DNA of 64,000 nucleotides from JANXQZ01 sp038225555 (GTDB lineage Bacteria > Acidobacteriota > Terriglobia > Bryobacterales > Bryobacteraceae): NCBI GenBank assembly GCA_038225555.1, contig JBBRRB010000020.1, forward strand, positions 1 to 64,000, written 5' to 3'. A model generated the notes under the pieces. That model was not told the DNA's origin. It saw only the letters and a list, made by a program, of their open reading frames with translations, and ran no database searches. Numbering within the stretch: position 1 is the stretch's first letter; each line of letters begins with the position of its first letter. Both the position numbers and the translations under genes were made by a program. This document shows positions 62,113 through 64,000 of the stretch, one piece after another.

Positions 62113-63420
62113 TTATTCCTCCACATCCTCGGTGAAACAGCTCTCAAACGCGCGGTCCAGAACAGTTTCGGTAAGCTCAAACGGAAGCTTCTCGAAATGA
62201 ATCAGGTCAATCGCGTGCGATATTACGTCGCGCGGATGACAGCGCCGGAGCGGCTTCCTCGTCTGCCGGTAGCGCTTTTCCACGAACTCCGCAGCAAGAC
62301 CGGTTGGACAAGGCAGATCTTTAGCCGCGCAGAAGCGATCGAAGATTTGCAAAAACTCGGACGTTTCGGGGCTTCGCAACAACATCTTGTACTGGATGCG
62401 TCGTAAGAAAGCTTCATCGCCGAGCTGATCGGGCTTAAGATTGGTCGAAAAGATCAAAAACGCATCGAAAGGCGCAGTCATTTTTCCGCCCGTTAAGAAT
62501 GTCAGATAATCGATGCGCCGCTCCATGGGAATGATCCAGCGGTTTAAAACCTCGGTCGGACTGCATTTCTGCCGACCAAAATCGTCGATGAGATAAATGC
62601 CGTTATTCGCCTTGAGCTGGTAGGGTGCGTCGTAGACCTTGGACACGCCGTTGTAGTTCAAATCCAGCATTTCCAGCGTCAGTTCGCCCCCGGTGACGAT
62701 GAAGGGACGGCGACATTTTACCCATCGCCCGTCATGCGGCGCCTCGAACGTAACGCCCGTCTGCTCGGATTGATCAACGGGCTGATGATAAACAGGGTCG
62801 AACAGTTGCACGATGTTGCCCTGGCATTCCAGCGCGTGCGGGATATAGATCGGCGTGTCGTCGATATTTTGCAGCGCTTCGGCCAGAAACGTCTTGCCAT
62901 TGCCTGGCTGTCCATAGATCAGAAAAGAATTGCCGGAACCGACAGCCGGCCCGATCTGGGACAGCAGCTTTGGCGTCACCACCATTCGGCTGTAAGCCTC
63001 GGTGAGCGCACGATTCGTGAGCCAGCCGTCTTGCCTGCGCTGCTGTCGAACGAAATAGTTGTACTGGTACAGCGGCACGGGCGCTGGACCGCTGTATTGG
63101 TTCGTGTCCAAATATTCCCTTGCCAAGTTTCGCCCGGCCTCGGAGAGAGCGAATAAGGCCGAACTATTCCCAAGACCGAGAGAGCGCTTAACTTGCAGGA
63201 GGTATTGCCGCTTGAGGCTCTCGACGAGGCCTTCAATCAGACTGAACTTTACGCCGATGGCCTTCGCCAGATCGCGGCCGAGAATGTCTCCTCGAAAATA
63301 GAGCAGTTTAAAGATGATCTGTTCGATCATCGACGCCTGAAGCCCGGTCTCTTCAACGGTTTCGGGTACTGGCGGGATTTGCACAGCATGGGTCAGGAGG
63401 TCAACGGCTGCGGCGCTCAT
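62113..63420 (-). CDS. AAA+ family ATPase
   Basis: 435 residues. The N-terminal 150 residues include a winged-helix-like region (LGRDLAKAIGVKFSLIEGLV). The ATPase core has Walker A with K176 in IYGQPGNGKT, Walker B YLIDDFG (D279, D280), a sensor-1-like FLIFSTNL and a lid region with RRCHPRDVISHAIDL. Such ATPases occur as stand-alone proteins in Acidobacteriota; a MoxR-like remodelling role is possible but not shown. Divergent from the acyltransferase gene. Confidence 0.75.
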   Translation of the reverse strand: MSAAAVDLLTHAVQIPPVPETVEETGLQASMIEQIIFKLLYFRGDILGRDLAKAIGVKFSLIEGLVESLKRQYLLQVKRSLGLGNSSALFALSEAGRNLAREYLDTNQYSGPAPVPLYQYNYFVRQQRRQDGWLTNRALTEAYSRMVVTPKLLSQIGPAVGSGNSFLIYGQPGNGKTFLAEALQNIDDTPIYIPHALECQGNIVQLFDPVYHQPVDQSEQTGVTFEAPHDGRWVKCRRPFIVTGGELTLEMLDLNYNGVSKVYDAPYQLKANNGIYLIDDFGRQKCSPTEVLNRWIIPMERRIDYLTFLTGGKMTAPFDAFLIFSTNLKPDQLGDEAFLRRIQYKMLLRSPETSEFLQIFDRFCAAKDLPCPTGLAAEFVEKRYRQTRKPLRRCHPRDVISHAIDLIHFEKLPFELTETVLDRAFESCFTEDVEE

Positions 63421-63548
63421 CTATACCGTGAGTGTGCGCTTTTGCCGCGTTCCGCACAATGAGAATTTAGTTGTGTTCCACTAAGGGGATTAACGTAGGC
63501 TCGGCAACCGATATCATGAATGGGACCAGCGCAATGCATGGCCACAAA

Positions 63549-64000
63549 ATGACACAAATTCCTGAAAGTAACCCGCAGCGGCTGGTATCGCTGGACGCTT
63601 TTCGCGGCGCCACCATCGCGCTGATGGTGTTGGTGAACGACGCTGGCGACGGTGGCCATGTCTACGGGCCTCTCCAGCATTCCGCTTGGCACGGCTGGAC
63701 CATCACGGACGTGGTGTTCCCTTCATTCCTCTGGATTGTCGGAGTCGCGATGACGCTTTCCATGGCGAACCGGCTCGCGGCCGGAGTCACTCGCGGGCGG
63801 TTGGTGAAACAGGTATTTCGGCGCGCCGCGATTCTGTTTGCCCTGGGGTTGTTCCTGTATGGCTATCCCCATTTTCAACTGTCCACGCAGAGGATACTCG
63901 GCGTATTGCAGCGCATCGCAATCTGCTACCTGATCGCGGCTTTGATTTATCTGTATTCAGGGGTGCGCGGACAGATCGTCTGGATCGTGTCTCTCCTGAC
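63549..64000 (+). CDS. HGSNAT-like acyltransferase membrane protein, 5' part
   Basis: The start of a polytopic protein similar to the heparan-alpha-glucosaminide N-acetyltransferase/DUF5009 family: RLVSLDAFRGATIALMVLVN, WTITDVVFPSFLWIVGVAMT, ILGVLQRIAICYLIAALIYL. The gene runs off the window at 64000. ATG 63549 best matches family starts; ATGs at 63534 and 63516 are in frame, and none has a strong ribosome site. Family members transfer acetyl groups across membranes or modify polysaccharides; the substrate is unknown here. Confidence 0.8.
   Translation, partial: MTQIPESNPQRLVSLDAFRGATIALMVLVNDAGDGGHVYGPLQHSAWHGWTITDVVFPSFLWIVGVAMTLSMANRLAAGVTRGRLVKQVFRRAAILFALGLFLYGYPHFQLSTQRILGVLQRIAICYLIAALIYLYSGVRGQIVWIVSLL

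Overview
The window most likely comes from a member of the Acidobacteriota close to the Solibacter/Bryobacter group. This is inferred from gene content: a C-terminal module of the type found in large secreted proteins of that group (51148-53565), a giant SBBP/Ig-repeat secreted protein, a paired DUF1592/DUF1552 module, an Uma2-family gene, and GC-rich coding sequence. No rRNA or other decisive phylogenetic marker is present.

Left part (1-23.5 kb). A decayed TonB-receptor fragment is followed by a two-gene unit: a trypsin-like/S1-P1-nuclease-like fusion and a Tat-type amidohydrolase. A hybrid-type histidine kinase converges on this unit and overlaps it. Next comes a leftward operon of four genes (18380 to 5965) encoding an Ig-like protein, a beta-propeller-like protein, a TMTC-like membrane glycosyltransferase with TPRs, and a 3081-residue repeat protein; the last three are joined by ATGA overlaps. 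A separate secreted protein with its own terminator and a secreted carboxylesterase follow, then a scar made of an IS21 transposase remnant and an internally deleted DUF3489 gene.

Middle part (23.5-45.4 kb). This is a Wzx/Wzy-type exopolysaccharide locus read leftward: Wza-like export protein, Wzc-like BY-kinase, Wzx-like flippase, two O-antigen polymerase/ligase-like proteins, WbaP-like initiating transferase, WecG/TagA-like transferase, VanZ-like protein and several GT4/GT2 glycosyltransferases. One GT4 gene is a tandem fusion and another is an internally deleted pseudogene. A NusG/UpxY-like antiterminator and a zinc-ribbon membrane protein stand at the upstream end, separated from the rest by a FecR-like gene on the other strand.

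Accessory block (45.4-51.1 kb). An intact tRNA-Glu(CTC) at 51025-51099 has an exact 23-bp copy of its 3' end at 46455-46477. The 4.6 kb between them looks like a small tRNA-targeted island without an integrase. It carries an AraC-type regulator, an SDR, an NADP-binding oxidoreductase, a SnoaL-like protein and a second, truncated SDR copy. Just outside the distal repeat lies the 5' part of a group II intron with a frameshifted, truncated maturase/reverse-transcriptase start.

Right part (51.1-64 kb). An NHL-repeat protein diverges from a matrixin-type metalloprotease. A compact leftward gene set follows: DUF1592 protein, DUF1552 protein, a small coiled-coil protein, a transporter resembling animal choline transporter CHT1, and a phosphatidylcholine-synthase-like enzyme. 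The last two suggest choline uptake followed by one-step phosphatidylcholine synthesis. Two small unknown genes, an AAA+ ATPase and the start of a HGSNAT-like acyltransferase end the window.
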